DNA of 8,822 nt, from the NCBI GenBank assembly GCA_900555805.1, contig USMJ01000032.1:1-8822 (forward strand), read 5' to 3'. Every line of letters begins with the position of its first letter. Within the stretch, counting starts at the first letter, position 1. The DNA comes from an uncultured Oscillospiraceae bacterium. GTDB lineage: Bacteria > Bacillota > Clostridia > Oscillospirales > Acutalibacteraceae. A program made the translations under genes and the position numbers. Below, in pieces: positions 1 through 7,300 of the stretch. The notes under the pieces are model-generated. The model was not told the origin of the DNA. It made no database searches and was given only the letters and a program-made list of their open reading frames with translations.

Positions 1-60
1 CGGCGGTTTCCCTGACGGGAAACCTTTTGCCGCCGAATTTCATCGGTCGAGGCGGCAAAA
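1..60. repeat. Nested inverted repeats with mutually exclusive hairpins
   Basis: Three pairings are visible. GGTTTCCC (5-12) pairs with GGGAAACC (17-24) around a TGAC loop. CGGCGG (1-6) can pair with CCGCCG (30-35) to extend that hairpin. TTTTGCCGCC (25-34) can instead pair with GGCGGCAAAA (51-60) around a 16-base loop. The second and third pairings compete for the same bases, as in attenuators. The polarity of the last repeat (T-run 5', A-run 3') is the reverse of an intrinsic terminator. The first hairpin is followed by only four T. It could be the 3' end or terminator of an upstream gene, a regulatory leader, or a palindromic intergenic repeat. Bases 61-124 hold no gene that I can support. 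Confidence 0.45.
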
Positions 61-124
61 GCTCCCCACAGCACACATTCGGGTGTACCTCAAAAGATAT
101 AAGCCTTAAATTTTATTAAAAGCA

Positions 125-153
125 TTGACCCGAGCCGTCTTTTCAAGTAAAAT
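125..153 (+). promoter_or_regulatory. Sigma-A promoter for the ABC ATPase gene
   Basis: A -35 box TTGACC (125-130) and a -10 box TAAAAT (148-153) are separated by exactly 17 bases, each one base off consensus. The predicted start of transcription is near 160, giving a short leader of about 27 bases before the gene. The position and the terminator after the gene make this a single-gene transcription unit. Confidence 0.7.
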
Positions 154-173
154 GACATAAGAAAACAACACAC

Positions 174-179
174 GGGAGG
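174..179 (+). promoter_or_regulatory. Ribosome binding site that decides the ATPase start
   Basis: GGGAGG lies only one base before the ATG at 181 but seven bases before the in-frame ATG at 187. Normal Shine-Dalgarno spacing therefore favours 187 as the start codon. Confidence 0.7.
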
Positions 180-186
180 TATGAGC

Positions 187-885
187 ATGGGTCATCTTGT
201 TGAAGTTAAAGATGTATATAAAATCTATAATCCGGGCGAAAACGAGGTCAGAGCCCTGGACGGCGTTTCGCTCACCGTCGACGAGGGCGAGTTCGTGGCG
301 ATAATCGGTCAGTCGGGCTCGGGCAAGAGTACATTTATGAATATGCTCGGTCTCCTTGACGAATGCACGAGCGGCGAATATTATCTCGACGGCAGAGACG
401 TCCGTAACCTGACGGACGACGAGCTTTCGGAAATAAGAAACGAGGAGATAGGCTTCATCTTTCAGGGATACAACCTCATTCCGTCGCTGACGGCTCAGGG
501 CAATGTCGAACTTCCTCTTGCGTATAGAGGCATGCCGAAAGAGGAGAGACACATAAGATCCTCCGAAGCTTTGGAGAGGGTCGGTCTCGGAAAAAGAAAG
601 AACCATCTGCCGAGACAGATGTCGGGCGGACAGCAGCAGAGAGTAGCGATAGCCAGAGCCATAGCGGCAAGACCGCCGATAATCTTAGCCGATGAGCCGA
701 CAGGCGCTCTTGACAGCGCGTCGGGCAAGGAAGTTCTGAAAATTCTCAAAGAGCTGAACGACGAGGGAAAGACGGTTATCTTCATCACCCACGATAACTC
801 AATAGCGGCTCAGGCGAAGCGCATTGTTACCGTTCAGGACGGCAGGATCATCGACGACAGAATAAACACGCCCAAAGAAAATTAA
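187..885 (+). CDS. ABC transporter ATP-binding protein, MacB/LolD type
   Basis: This is the nucleotide-binding subunit of an ABC transporter of the MacB/LolD/FtsE-like class, which powers FtsX-fold permeases that export peptides or drugs or extract lipoproteins; it acts on the cytoplasmic face of the membrane. All motifs are intact. Counting from the ATG at 181, they are Walker A GQSGSGKST (43-51), Q-loop glutamine (95), signature MSGGQ (147-151), Walker B IILADEP (167-173) with catalytic Glu172, and the H-loop in FITHD (His204). The length, 232 residues from the preferred start, is normal for the class. The frame is also open from the ATG at 181, but that codon sits too close to the ribosome binding site. 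The gene has its own promoter and terminator and no adjacent permease or membrane-fusion protein, so its partner must be encoded elsewhere or just upstream of the window. The family call is certain; the substrate is unknown. Confidence 0.93.
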   Translation: MGHLVEVKDVYKIYNPGENEVRALDGVSLTVDEGEFVAIIGQSGSGKSTFMNMLGLLDECTSGEYYLDGRDVRNLTDDELSEIRNEEIGFIFQGYNLIPSLTAQGNVELPLAYRGMPKEERHIRSSEALERVGLGKRKNHLPRQMSGGQQQRVAIARAIAARPPIILADEPTGALDSASGKEVLKILKELNDEGKTVIFITHDNSIAAQAKRIVTVQDGRIIDDRINTPKEN

Positions 886-900
886 ACTTTTATAAATAAT

Positions 901-943
901 GACCGCCTACGGGTTCAAAGCTCCCGTCGGGCGGTCTTTTTTT
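901..943 (+). terminator. Rho-independent terminator after the ATPase gene
   Basis: GACCGCC (901-907) pairs with GGCGGTC (930-936), and an inner stem ACGGG (909-913) pairs with CCCGT (923-927). A run of seven T follows (937-943). It lies 15 bases after the ATPase stop codon and isolates that gene from the next one. Confidence 0.93.
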
Positions 944-944
944 C

Positions 945-973
945 TTGACAGCCAAGCCGTCATTTAGTATAAT
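945..973 (+). promoter_or_regulatory. Perfect-consensus sigma-A promoter
   Basis: TTGACA (945-950), a 17-base spacer and TATAAT (968-973) match both consensus boxes exactly. Transcription would start near 980, leaving a leader of about 50 bases. The -35 box begins two bases after the T-run of the preceding terminator. It drives the membrane-anchored protein and possibly, by read-through, the glycoside-degradation genes. Confidence 0.88.
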
Positions 974-1015
974 CAAAATGTAAAGTTATGGTTAAAACTA
1001 TACAAACAATCTGAA

Positions 1016-1021
1016 AGGTGG
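1016..1021 (+). promoter_or_regulatory. Ribosome binding site for the membrane-anchored protein
   Basis: AGGTGG lies eight bases before the ATG at 1030. The frame is also open from a GTG at 1018, but that codon is inside this ribosome binding site, so 1030 is the start. Confidence 0.7.
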
Positions 1022-1029
1022 TAAAATTC

Positions 1030-1896
1030 ATGAAGAAATCAAAGAAAATAACAATTATAATCATTCTTGCGGTTCTTATAGTTGCAGGAATTATTGCGGC
1101 GGTCGGATTTTCGACAAAGAAAGATACCAAACTGTCGGGCAAGCTGACAGCGATTGATAATTACGGAAAATTATACACATATGATTTTGAAAAGAAAGAC
1201 ATCGCCGAAATCAAAATTGACGGCTATTCAGAATTATTTGACAGCCATTCAAAACTTTACGATTTTGCAGGGTACGATTCAACAGGTTCTGAATTCTTTT
1301 GCAGTGCCCGTCAAGATGATGAATACTACATATTAAAGGTTCGCAATAATCAAGTCACCGCATCGTGGAAAATACCCGATAAGCCATATTCGGCTAAAAG
1401 AGTAGGCGAAAGTATAATTATTGCCTTTACTGATTCAGTCAGCGTTTTGAACACCGAAAGCGGAGAAATTGAAAATTTGCTCAAAAATGAAGTCAATTTG
1501 GGCGAAATCGCCGTCTATGGAAACAAATTCGTGATCTGGGGCGAGACGACATATTGCGTAGGCGAAACCGCTAACGGCGAAATTATACTCGGAGATATAA
1601 TGACGCATGACGCCTCTCTGAAAATTTCATGCTTTACCGGTGAAGATGAGGTGCTTTTATACAGTACACCGGACTGCCGTATATATTCACTTAAGCTTTC
1701 CGGAAATTATTCAATATCCGAATCAAGCTATGACTTTAAGGGCGCAATACCCAAGGCTGTGAACAAAAACAACATTCTTTGTCTCAATGAGTCTGAGCGT
1801 AAATTCTTTGTTTACATGACAGATAAGAAAGAATTTACACAGGCGGATGTTGATGAAAAGTTTGTGCACACCGTAGAGATTGATTGGAACGATTAA
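1030..1896 (+). CDS. Membrane-anchored hypothetical protein, beta-propeller-like
   Basis: I do not recognise a named family. The 288-residue product begins with a basic stretch (MKKSKK) followed by an uninterrupted hydrophobic segment at about residues 7-27. This is typical of a signal anchor or uncleaved signal peptide that places the rest of the protein outside the cell; no lipobox cysteine is present. The remaining 260 residues consist of short alternating strands with recurrent segments such as GKLYTYDFEKK, SVSVLNTESGE and RIYSLKLSGN. These resemble blades of a WD40/YVTN-like or quinoprotein-like beta-propeller, but no canonical repeat is clear, so the fold is inferred. The gene is visibly more AT-rich than its neighbours, with AAA, GAA and ATT codons dominating, which may reflect horizontal acquisition. 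It has its own perfect promoter and is followed, after a 69-base gap without a terminator, by the sugar operon. A link to that operon is possible but not shown. Confidence 0.75.
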   Translation: MKKSKKITIIIILAVLIVAGIIAAVGFSTKKDTKLSGKLTAIDNYGKLYTYDFEKKDIAEIKIDGYSELFDSHSKLYDFAGYDSTGSEFFCSARQDDEYYILKVRNNQVTASWKIPDKPYSAKRVGESIIIAFTDSVSVLNTESGEIENLLKNEVNLGEIAVYGNKFVIWGETTYCVGETANGEIILGDIMTHDASLKISCFTGEDEVLLYSTPDCRIYSLKLSGNYSISESSYDFKGAIPKAVNKNNILCLNESERKFFVYMTDKKEFTQADVDEKFVHTVEIDWND

Positions 1897-1919
1897 GTAA
1901 AGCCATATTGTACAGCATC

Positions 1920-1937
1920 TAAAATTTGAAAATTTTA
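1920..1937. repeat. AT-only palindrome before the sugar operon
   Basis: TAAAATT (1920-1926) and AATTTTA (1931-1937) form an inverted repeat around a four-base loop in the 69-base gap between the membrane-anchored protein gene and the GH36 gene. There is no GC in the stem and no T-run after it, so it is not a convincing terminator. It could be an operator for a regulator encoded elsewhere, or simply AT-rich spacer. Confidence 0.3.
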
Positions 1938-1952
1938 AAGCTATAACCTTAT

Positions 1953-1958
1953 AAGGAG
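1953..1958 (+). promoter_or_regulatory. Ribosome binding site of the GH36 gene
   Basis: AAGGAG with seven bases to the ATG at 1966 is close to ideal. It is the only strong initiation signal at the head of the four-gene operon and fixes the GH36 start. Confidence 0.75.
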
Positions 1959-1965
1959 AATAACT

Positions 1966-4314
1966 ATGATCTACTTCGGAAAAGAAAACACATTCCATTT
2001 GCAGACAGAAAATACAAGCTATATCCTGCGCGCAATGCCGTCGGGTCAGATAGAGGGACTTTATTACGGCAGAAAAGTCTCGCATACCGACGATTACCGC
2101 TATCTTTATGATAAACACGGCTGCGGATACAGCAATTCGACGCCCCGTTCACAGAAAGATAAGTCGCTTTCCCTTGACCATATAGCCCTCGAATATTCAA
2201 CCTACGGCAAGGGCGACTACAGACTTCCTGCAATGCAGGTTAAGCATGAAAACGACGATTTCACAAGCGATTTCGTCTTTGTCAAGGCCGAGAAAGTCCT
2301 AAAACCCGAGCTTAAAGGTCTGCCGTCAAGCTACGGCGAAAGCGAAACGCTCTGTGTGACGCTGAACGATAAAGCCCTCGGCGCAGATCTTGAACTTTAC
2401 TACAGCGTCTTTGAAAAGGCGAATGTCATCACAAGAAGTGCAAGACTTGTCAACAAAAGCAAAGAAACAGTAAGAATAAACTCTATCATGAGTATGCAGC
2501 TCGATCTCCCGAGAGGGGATTGGACAATGCTCACCTTTGACGGCGCATGGATAAAAGAGCGCAGCAAGTATGAGCATAAACTCAATTCGGGCGTTTGCTC
2601 CGTCGGCTCGATAACGGGAACCAGCTCCAACAGACATAACCCGTTCTTCGTCATAAAAGACGACGAGGCGACAGAGGATCACGGCGACTGCTACGGCTTC
2701 AACCTCGTCTATTCCGGCAACCATATCGCCAGAGCAGAGGTTTCGACCCACGGCTTAGTTCGGGTACAAAACGGTATAAATCCGTTTGAATTTGAATGGC
2801 ATCTGAAAGCGGGTGAGAGCTTTGATTCGCCCGAATCCGTCCTCACTTTCAGCGATAACGGTCTTAACGGAATGAGCGCAAATATGCATAAGTTCGTCAA
2901 GGAGAACATCGTCAGAGGAAAGTGGAAGAACAGACCCAGACCCATACTCGTCAACAACTGGGAGGCTACATACTTCGGATTTACCGAGAAGAAGATACTC
3001 CAAATAGCTAAAGCCGGCAAGGATCTCGGCGCCGAAATGTTCGTCCTCGACGACGGCTGGTTCGGCAAGAGAAACAGCGATCATTGCTCTCTCGGCGACT
3101 GGTATGTCAACAAAAAGAAGCTTCCCCACGGTATAGACGGACTTTCAAAGAAGGTCAACGAAATGGGGCTTATGTTCGGTCTCTGGGTCGAACCCGAAAT
3201 GGTTTCGCCCGACTCCGACCTTTACAGAGCCCACCCCGATTGGGCGCTTACCTCCGACGACTATGAGCCGTCACAAGGCAGAAACCAGCTCGTACTCGAC
3301 TTAACAAGAGCCGAAGTCAGGGAATATATCACAAATACGCTTATAGATGTTTTCAGATACGGAAATATTGAATATATAAAGTGGGATATGAACCGCCAGT
3401 TCTCCGACGTTTTCTCCCACAGAAAGGGCAGAAAAACGGGCGAGATTTTCCACCGCTATGTCATGGGCCTTTATGAGATTCTCGACACGCTGACCGAGAA
3501 ATTCCCCGACATTCTCTTCGAGTCCTGCTCGTCGGGCGGAAACCGCTTCGACCTCGGTATGTTCTGCTACATGCCGCAGTGCTGGACGAGCGACAACACG
3601 GACGCTCTCGACAGAATTTTCATCCAGTCGGGAACATCATACGGCTATCCGCAGTCGGTCATGACAATGCATGTCGCGGCTTCCCCGTCGTTCGCAAACT
3701 TCAGACCGGCTTCGATCGAACACCGCTTCAACGTCGCCGCTTTCGGACTTTTAGGCTACGAGCTTGATGTCACGCAGCTCAACAGATTTGAAAGAGCCGC
3801 CGTCAAGAAACAGATAGCTTTCTATAAAAAGTACAGAAACCTCCTGCAATACGGAACTTTCTACCGCATAGGCGACTTCTTCAAGTCCGACATAGCCAAG
3901 TGGGAGATCGTCTCCGAAGACAAATCACAGGCTATCCTCGGCTACTTCGTCGACAGGGTCAAGCCTAACTGGGGCAACGACGTCATCAAATTTGTCGGCC
4001 TTGACGAAAACACAATATATGATATGTGTACCCGAACTCAACTGCTGAACTTAAAGACGTTCGGTGAGATTGTCAATGTTCCGATGCCGATAAAAATGGA
4101 CATGGAGGACGGCAAGTTCTATGAGTTCCTGACCAACACCGTCAAGCTTCGCACCGAGAAAGAAAACTATACCCTCGGCGGCGACTGCCTGATGTACGCG
4201 GGCTTCAAGCCGGGTCAGCCGTTTGTTCTCAGCGGATATAACTTCAAAACAAGAATGCTGGTCGATACAGATTCGAGAGTTTACGTTCTCAATAAACGCA
4301 CGGAGGATAAGTAA
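1966..4314 (+). CDS. GH36 alpha-galactosidase (or alpha-N-acetylgalactosaminidase)
   Basis: This is a glycoside hydrolase family 36 enzyme, a retaining enzyme that removes terminal alpha-linked galactose (raffinose/melibiose-type sugars, alpha-Gal glycans) or, in some members, alpha-GalNAc. The 782 residues show the family layout: an N-terminal beta-sandwich (roughly 1-325), a TIM barrel and a C-terminal beta domain. Landmarks are NNWEATYF (330-337), LDDGWFG (361-367), GLWVEPEM, KWDMNR (472-477) with the expected nucleophile Asp474, ESCSSGGNRFD (519-529), and WTSDNTDA (540-547), whose Asp543 is the likely acid/base. The 69-residue spacing between the two acids fits the family. The loop reads GGNR where many members have GGGR. 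There is no signal peptide, so it acts in the cytoplasm. It is the first gene of the operon; its TAA stop shares one base with the next ATG. GH36 membership is secure, while alpha-Gal versus alpha-GalNAc specificity cannot be decided from sequence alone. Confidence 0.93.
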   Translation: MIYFGKENTFHLQTENTSYILRAMPSGQIEGLYYGRKVSHTDDYRYLYDKHGCGYSNSTPRSQKDKSLSLDHIALEYSTYGKGDYRLPAMQVKHENDDFTSDFVFVKAEKVLKPELKGLPSSYGESETLCVTLNDKALGADLELYYSVFEKANVITRSARLVNKSKETVRINSIMSMQLDLPRGDWTMLTFDGAWIKERSKYEHKLNSGVCSVGSITGTSSNRHNPFFVIKDDEATEDHGDCYGFNLVYSGNHIARAEVSTHGLVRVQNGINPFEFEWHLKAGESFDSPESVLTFSDNGLNGMSANMHKFVKENIVRGKWKNRPRPILVNNWEATYFGFTEKKILQIAKAGKDLGAEMFVLDDGWFGKRNSDHCSLGDWYVNKKKLPHGIDGLSKKVNEMGLMFGLWVEPEMVSPDSDLYRAHPDWALTSDDYEPSQGRNQLVLDLTRAEVREYITNTLIDVFRYGNIEYIKWDMNRQFSDVFSHRKGRKTGEIFHRYVMGLYEILDTLTEKFPDILFESCSSGGNRFDLGMFCYMPQCWTSDNTDALDRIFIQSGTSYGYPQSVMTMHVAASPSFANFRPASIEHRFNVAAFGLLGYELDVTQLNRFERAAVKKQIAFYKKYRNLLQYGTFYRIGDFFKSDIAKWEIVSEDKSQAILGYFVDRVKPNWGNDVIKFVGLDENTIYDMCTRTQLLNLKTFGEIVNVPMPIKMDMEDGKFYEFLTNTVKLRTEKENYTLGGDCLMYAGFKPGQPFVLSGYNFKTRMLVDTDSRVYVLNKRTEDK

Positions 4315-6680
4315 TGTCAAGAGAAAACACAAGCCTTAACTTCGGCTGGAAATACAGCGAGGAATATTCCGAAGATAAGATGCTGCCGGGTTATGACGAC
4401 AGCGAGTTTGTCACTGTCGATATTCCCCATACCTGCAAGGAAATACCGCTCAACGACTTCGACGAAAGAATGTATCAGTTTGTTTCCGCTTACAGAAAGT
4501 CATTCGACTTCCATAAACAGGAGGGGAAGCGCGTTCTTCTTCACTTCGAGGGCGTCGCGAACGCCGCCGACGTTTGGCTCAACGGCGAATACCTCGGCGA
4601 GCATAAATGCGGCTATACGCGCTTCAGCTTCGACATTACCGATAAGCTGAAAGACGGCGAAAACCTGCTTTCTGTCAAGGTCGATTCGACCGAAAGAAAG
4701 GATATTCCGCCTTTCGGAAACGTTGTCGACTACCTTTGCTACGGCGGAATATACAGAGAGGTATGGCTTGAAACGGTCGACGAAGAATATATATCCGACG
4801 CATTTATCAGAACAAGAAATGTTGAGATTGAAAAGAAGCTTATCGAATGCGATGTCACATTCAATAAAGCGGTCAAGGGCGAGCTTAAAATCGAGCTTCT
4901 TGACGGCGAAAATGTTATAGGTACGCAGAAGTGCGCCGTTGACGGTGAGAAGATAAAATTCAAGTGGCAGACCGCCGGCGTACTCCCTTGGACGATAGAG
5001 AATCCGAAGCTCTACTTCCTGCACCTTTCTTTCGGAAAGGACAGTAAGACCTACCGCTTCGGCTTCAGAGAGTGCGAATTCAAAAAAGACGGCTTCTATC
5101 TCAACGGTATGCATATAAAGCTCAGAGGTCTCAACCGTCATCAGGCTTATCCTTATGTCGGCTATGCCATGCCCGAATCGGCTCAGAAAGCCGACGCCGA
5201 CTTCCTCAAATATGAGCTCGGAGTCAACTTCGTCAGAACTTCGCATTACCCAGACAGCGTTCACTTTATCGAAAGATGCGACGAAATCGGCTTGCTTGTG
5301 TTCACCGAAATACCGTCGTGGCAGTATATCGGCGAGGGCGAATGGAGAGACAACTTCCTTAAGAGCGTAGAAGACATGGTTCTTCGCGACAGAAACAATC
5401 CGTCCGTTATTCTTTGGGGTGTCCGCGTCAACGAAGGTCCCGACTGCGACGAGCTTTATATCAAATCAAACGAGATAGCCCACCGTCTTGACGATTCAAG
5501 ACAGACGGGCGGCGTCAGAGCGATACCGCGTTCTCATCTTCTTGAAGATGTTTACACCTATAATGACTTCATTCACTCGGGAGGCAAAAAAGCGTTATTA
5601 AATCCTGCCATTATTGCAGGAACTGCCCCGTACCTCGTCACGGAACATAACGGACACATGTATCCGACAAAGAGCTTCGACAGGGAACAGATAAGAATCG
5701 AACAGGCGTTAAGACACGCCAGAGTTCTCAACAAAGCCTATTCTTCGGACAGATACTCGGGAGCGACAGGCTGGTGTATGTCCGACTATAACACGCACAA
5801 GGACTTCGGCAGCGGTGACAGAATTTGCTACCACGGCGTATCCGACATGTTCCGCGTTCCGAAAATAGCCGCGTCGGTCTACGCTTCTCAGCAGGACGAT
5901 ACCCCCATTCTCGAGATATCATCGGCGATGGATATAGGCGAGTATCCCGCCTGCGCCATGGGTCAGATCTATGCGTTCACCAACTGCGATTATGTCAAGA
6001 TATATAAAAACGGCGAATATATTTCGACCCAAAATCCCGACAGAACGACCTTCAAGCATCTTCCGCATCCGCCCGTCTTTATCGACGATTTCATCGGCGA
6101 CAGTATCGTCAAGAACGACAAATGGCCCGAATTCTCGGCTTCATTGCTCAAGCCCGTTATCATAGCGGCGAGAAAGAAAGGCTGGTCTATATCGCCGAAG
6201 TATTACCCGGCGACCGCCCTCGGATTCCTGACAAGCGGCAAGAGCCTGCAGCAGACGATCGACCTTTTCGGAAAATATCTTTCCAACTGGGGCGGAGCGT
6301 ATAACTGCTATAAGTTCGAGGGCTATATCAATAACGAGTGCGTCAAGACCGTGACAAGAACTTTCTGCACTTCGGTCACGCTCGATGTCAGCGCCGATAG
6401 CCGCGAGCTTGTCGAAAAAGACACTTATGACGTCACCCGAATCGTTCTCAAGGCCGTCGATCAGAACGGCAACCGTATGCCGTTCGCTTCAAACGGAATC
6501 ACCGTCAGAACGACAGGCCCGATCGAAGTTATCGGTCCTAAGATGTTCTCGCTCATCGGCGGCGACCGAGCGTTTTGGATAAGAACGACGGGCAAGAGCG
6601 GCAAGGGCATAGTCAAGATTTCAACAGAATCGCTCGGCGAATATTTCATCGACGTGAGCGTTAAAAAGATCAAGCAATGA
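4314..6680 (+). CDS. GH2 beta-galactosidase-like glycoside hydrolase
   Basis: This is a family 2 retaining exo-beta-glycosidase, most like beta-galactosidases of gut Clostridia. The 788 residues begin with a jelly-roll sugar-binding domain (the FEGVANAADVWLNG stretch from about 77). An Ig-like domain follows, then the TIM barrel entered by LRGLNRHQ (270-277) and RTSHYP (308-313). The acid/base Glu374 lies in WGVRVNEG and the nucleophile Glu444 in TEHNGHMYPTK; the spacing of 70 residues is typical. The stretch GWCMSDYNTHKDFGSGDR after the nucleophile closes the barrel. About 200 further residues form Ig-like C-terminal domains of the kind appended to many GH2 enzymes. No secretion signal is present. 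Its start overlaps the GH36 stop by one base (TAATG) and its stop overlaps the next start by four (ATGA), implying translational coupling. GH2 is certain. Beta-galactosidase is the best guess; beta-glucuronidase or another GH2 activity is possible. Confidence 0.9.
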   Translation: MSRENTSLNFGWKYSEEYSEDKMLPGYDDSEFVTVDIPHTCKEIPLNDFDERMYQFVSAYRKSFDFHKQEGKRVLLHFEGVANAADVWLNGEYLGEHKCGYTRFSFDITDKLKDGENLLSVKVDSTERKDIPPFGNVVDYLCYGGIYREVWLETVDEEYISDAFIRTRNVEIEKKLIECDVTFNKAVKGELKIELLDGENVIGTQKCAVDGEKIKFKWQTAGVLPWTIENPKLYFLHLSFGKDSKTYRFGFRECEFKKDGFYLNGMHIKLRGLNRHQAYPYVGYAMPESAQKADADFLKYELGVNFVRTSHYPDSVHFIERCDEIGLLVFTEIPSWQYIGEGEWRDNFLKSVEDMVLRDRNNPSVILWGVRVNEGPDCDELYIKSNEIAHRLDDSRQTGGVRAIPRSHLLEDVYTYNDFIHSGGKKALLNPAIIAGTAPYLVTEHNGHMYPTKSFDREQIRIEQALRHARVLNKAYSSDRYSGATGWCMSDYNTHKDFGSGDRICYHGVSDMFRVPKIAASVYASQQDDTPILEISSAMDIGEYPACAMGQIYAFTNCDYVKIYKNGEYISTQNPDRTTFKHLPHPPVFIDDFIGDSIVKNDKWPEFSASLLKPVIIAARKKGWSISPKYYPATALGFLTSGKSLQQTIDLFGKYLSNWGGAYNCYKFEGYINNECVKTVTRTFCTSVTLDVSADSRELVEKDTYDVTRIVLKAVDQNGNRMPFASNGITVRTTGPIEVIGPKMFSLIGGDRAFWIRTTGKSGKGIVKISTESLGEYFIDVSVKKIKQ

Positions 6681-7300
6681 AAGAATATCTGACGTATATA
6701 TATGACGAAAAACCGTCTTGGGACTCGGTTCCCAAGGCGGAGATCTCCTGCTATCAGTGGGAGGGAAGTGAGAAATACAGACCCGAAGCCTACGCCAAAA
6801 TGTGCTTCGTTAAAGATAAGGGTGTGTACGTTCTGCTTATGTGCAGTGAGGAAGCCCCGAAAACGGATTGCAAGTCTGTCAATGATCCGGTCTATCATGA
6901 CAGCTGTCTCGAAATGTTCCTATCATTCGGGCAGGAGGGATATCTTAACATAGAGACGAATTCGGCAGGCGTTTACTTGTCCGAATTCGGAAAAACAAGA
7001 GGATCCCGCCGCTTTTTAAGCGACATAACAAGCGAGGCACCGACCGTCACGCCGCAGAGAGTCGGCGCGTACTGGGGAAATGAAATATTCTTCCCCAATA
7101 TCATATTCAAGGCTTTGTATCCGGACTTTGACACGGTCAGGCCGGGAACATACAGAGGGAATTTCTACAAATGCGGCGACCTGACGGAAATTCCGCATTA
7201 CGGCTCGTTCGCGCCGATGGGGGCTTTCGAACTGGGCTTCCACAACCCTGAACTTTTTGCATATTTTATTGTTAAAGGAAGAAACGAAAATGGAAAATAA
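6677..7300 (+). CDS. CBM9-like carbohydrate-binding protein
   Basis: This 207-residue protein resembles the stand-alone carbohydrate-binding family 9-like proteins (CBM9-type beta-sandwich) found beside glycosidase genes. Supporting segments are DPVYHDSCLEMFLSF (70-84), YLNIETNSAG (89-98), the stretch from GNFYKCGD (161) to SFAPMG (177-182), and FHNPELFAYF (188-197). The pattern of HDSCLEMF followed by NIE/NSAG and ending in PE-F-YF is characteristic of that group, although I cannot align it here. There is no signal peptide, membrane segment or glycosidase catalytic domain, so it should be a cytoplasmic sugar-binding or accessory protein rather than a cell-surface module. Its start overlaps the GH2 stop (ATGA) and its end overlaps the kinase start by 11 bases. 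Possible roles are delivering substrate to the GH2 or GH36 enzyme, sensing, or an uncharacterised enzymatic step; none is shown. Confidence 0.72.
   Translation: MKEYLTYIYDEKPSWDSVPKAEISCYQWEGSEKYRPEAYAKMCFVKDKGVYVLLMCSEEAPKTDCKSVNDPVYHDSCLEMFLSFGQEGYLNIETNSAGVYLSEFGKTRGSRRFLSDITSEAPTVTPQRVGAYWGNEIFFPNIIFKALYPDFDTVRPGTYRGNFYKCGDLTEIPHYGSFAPMGAFELGFHNPELFAYFIVKGRNENGK

Noticed and set aside
187..885. Reading the ABC ATPase as part of the sugar operon's importer
   Set aside because: Its motifs fit the MacB/LolD class rather than the MsmK/MalK sugar importers, and a strong terminator separates it from the downstream genes.
1884..1947. Candidate promoter for the sugar operon (TTGGAA 1884-1889 with TATTGT 1906-1911; also a lone TATAAC at 1942-1947)
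   Set aside because: Both boxes of the first are weak, and TATAAC has no -35 box at proper spacing, so I cannot support a separate operon promoter.
2326..3129. Several minus-strand open frames of 84-141 codons inside the GH36 gene
   Set aside because: They mutually overlap, lack initiation signals and motifs, and lie wholly within conserved GH36 coding sequence.
4500..5264. Long minus-strand open frame of 254 codons inside the GH2 gene
   Set aside because: It is antisense to a clearly recognisable GH2 gene, has no ribosome binding site or known motif, and is explained by the codon bias of the plus-strand gene.
5605..5621. Small inverted repeat CCTGC/GCAGG in the GH2 gene
   Set aside because: A five-base stem within coding sequence and without a T-run is expected by chance.
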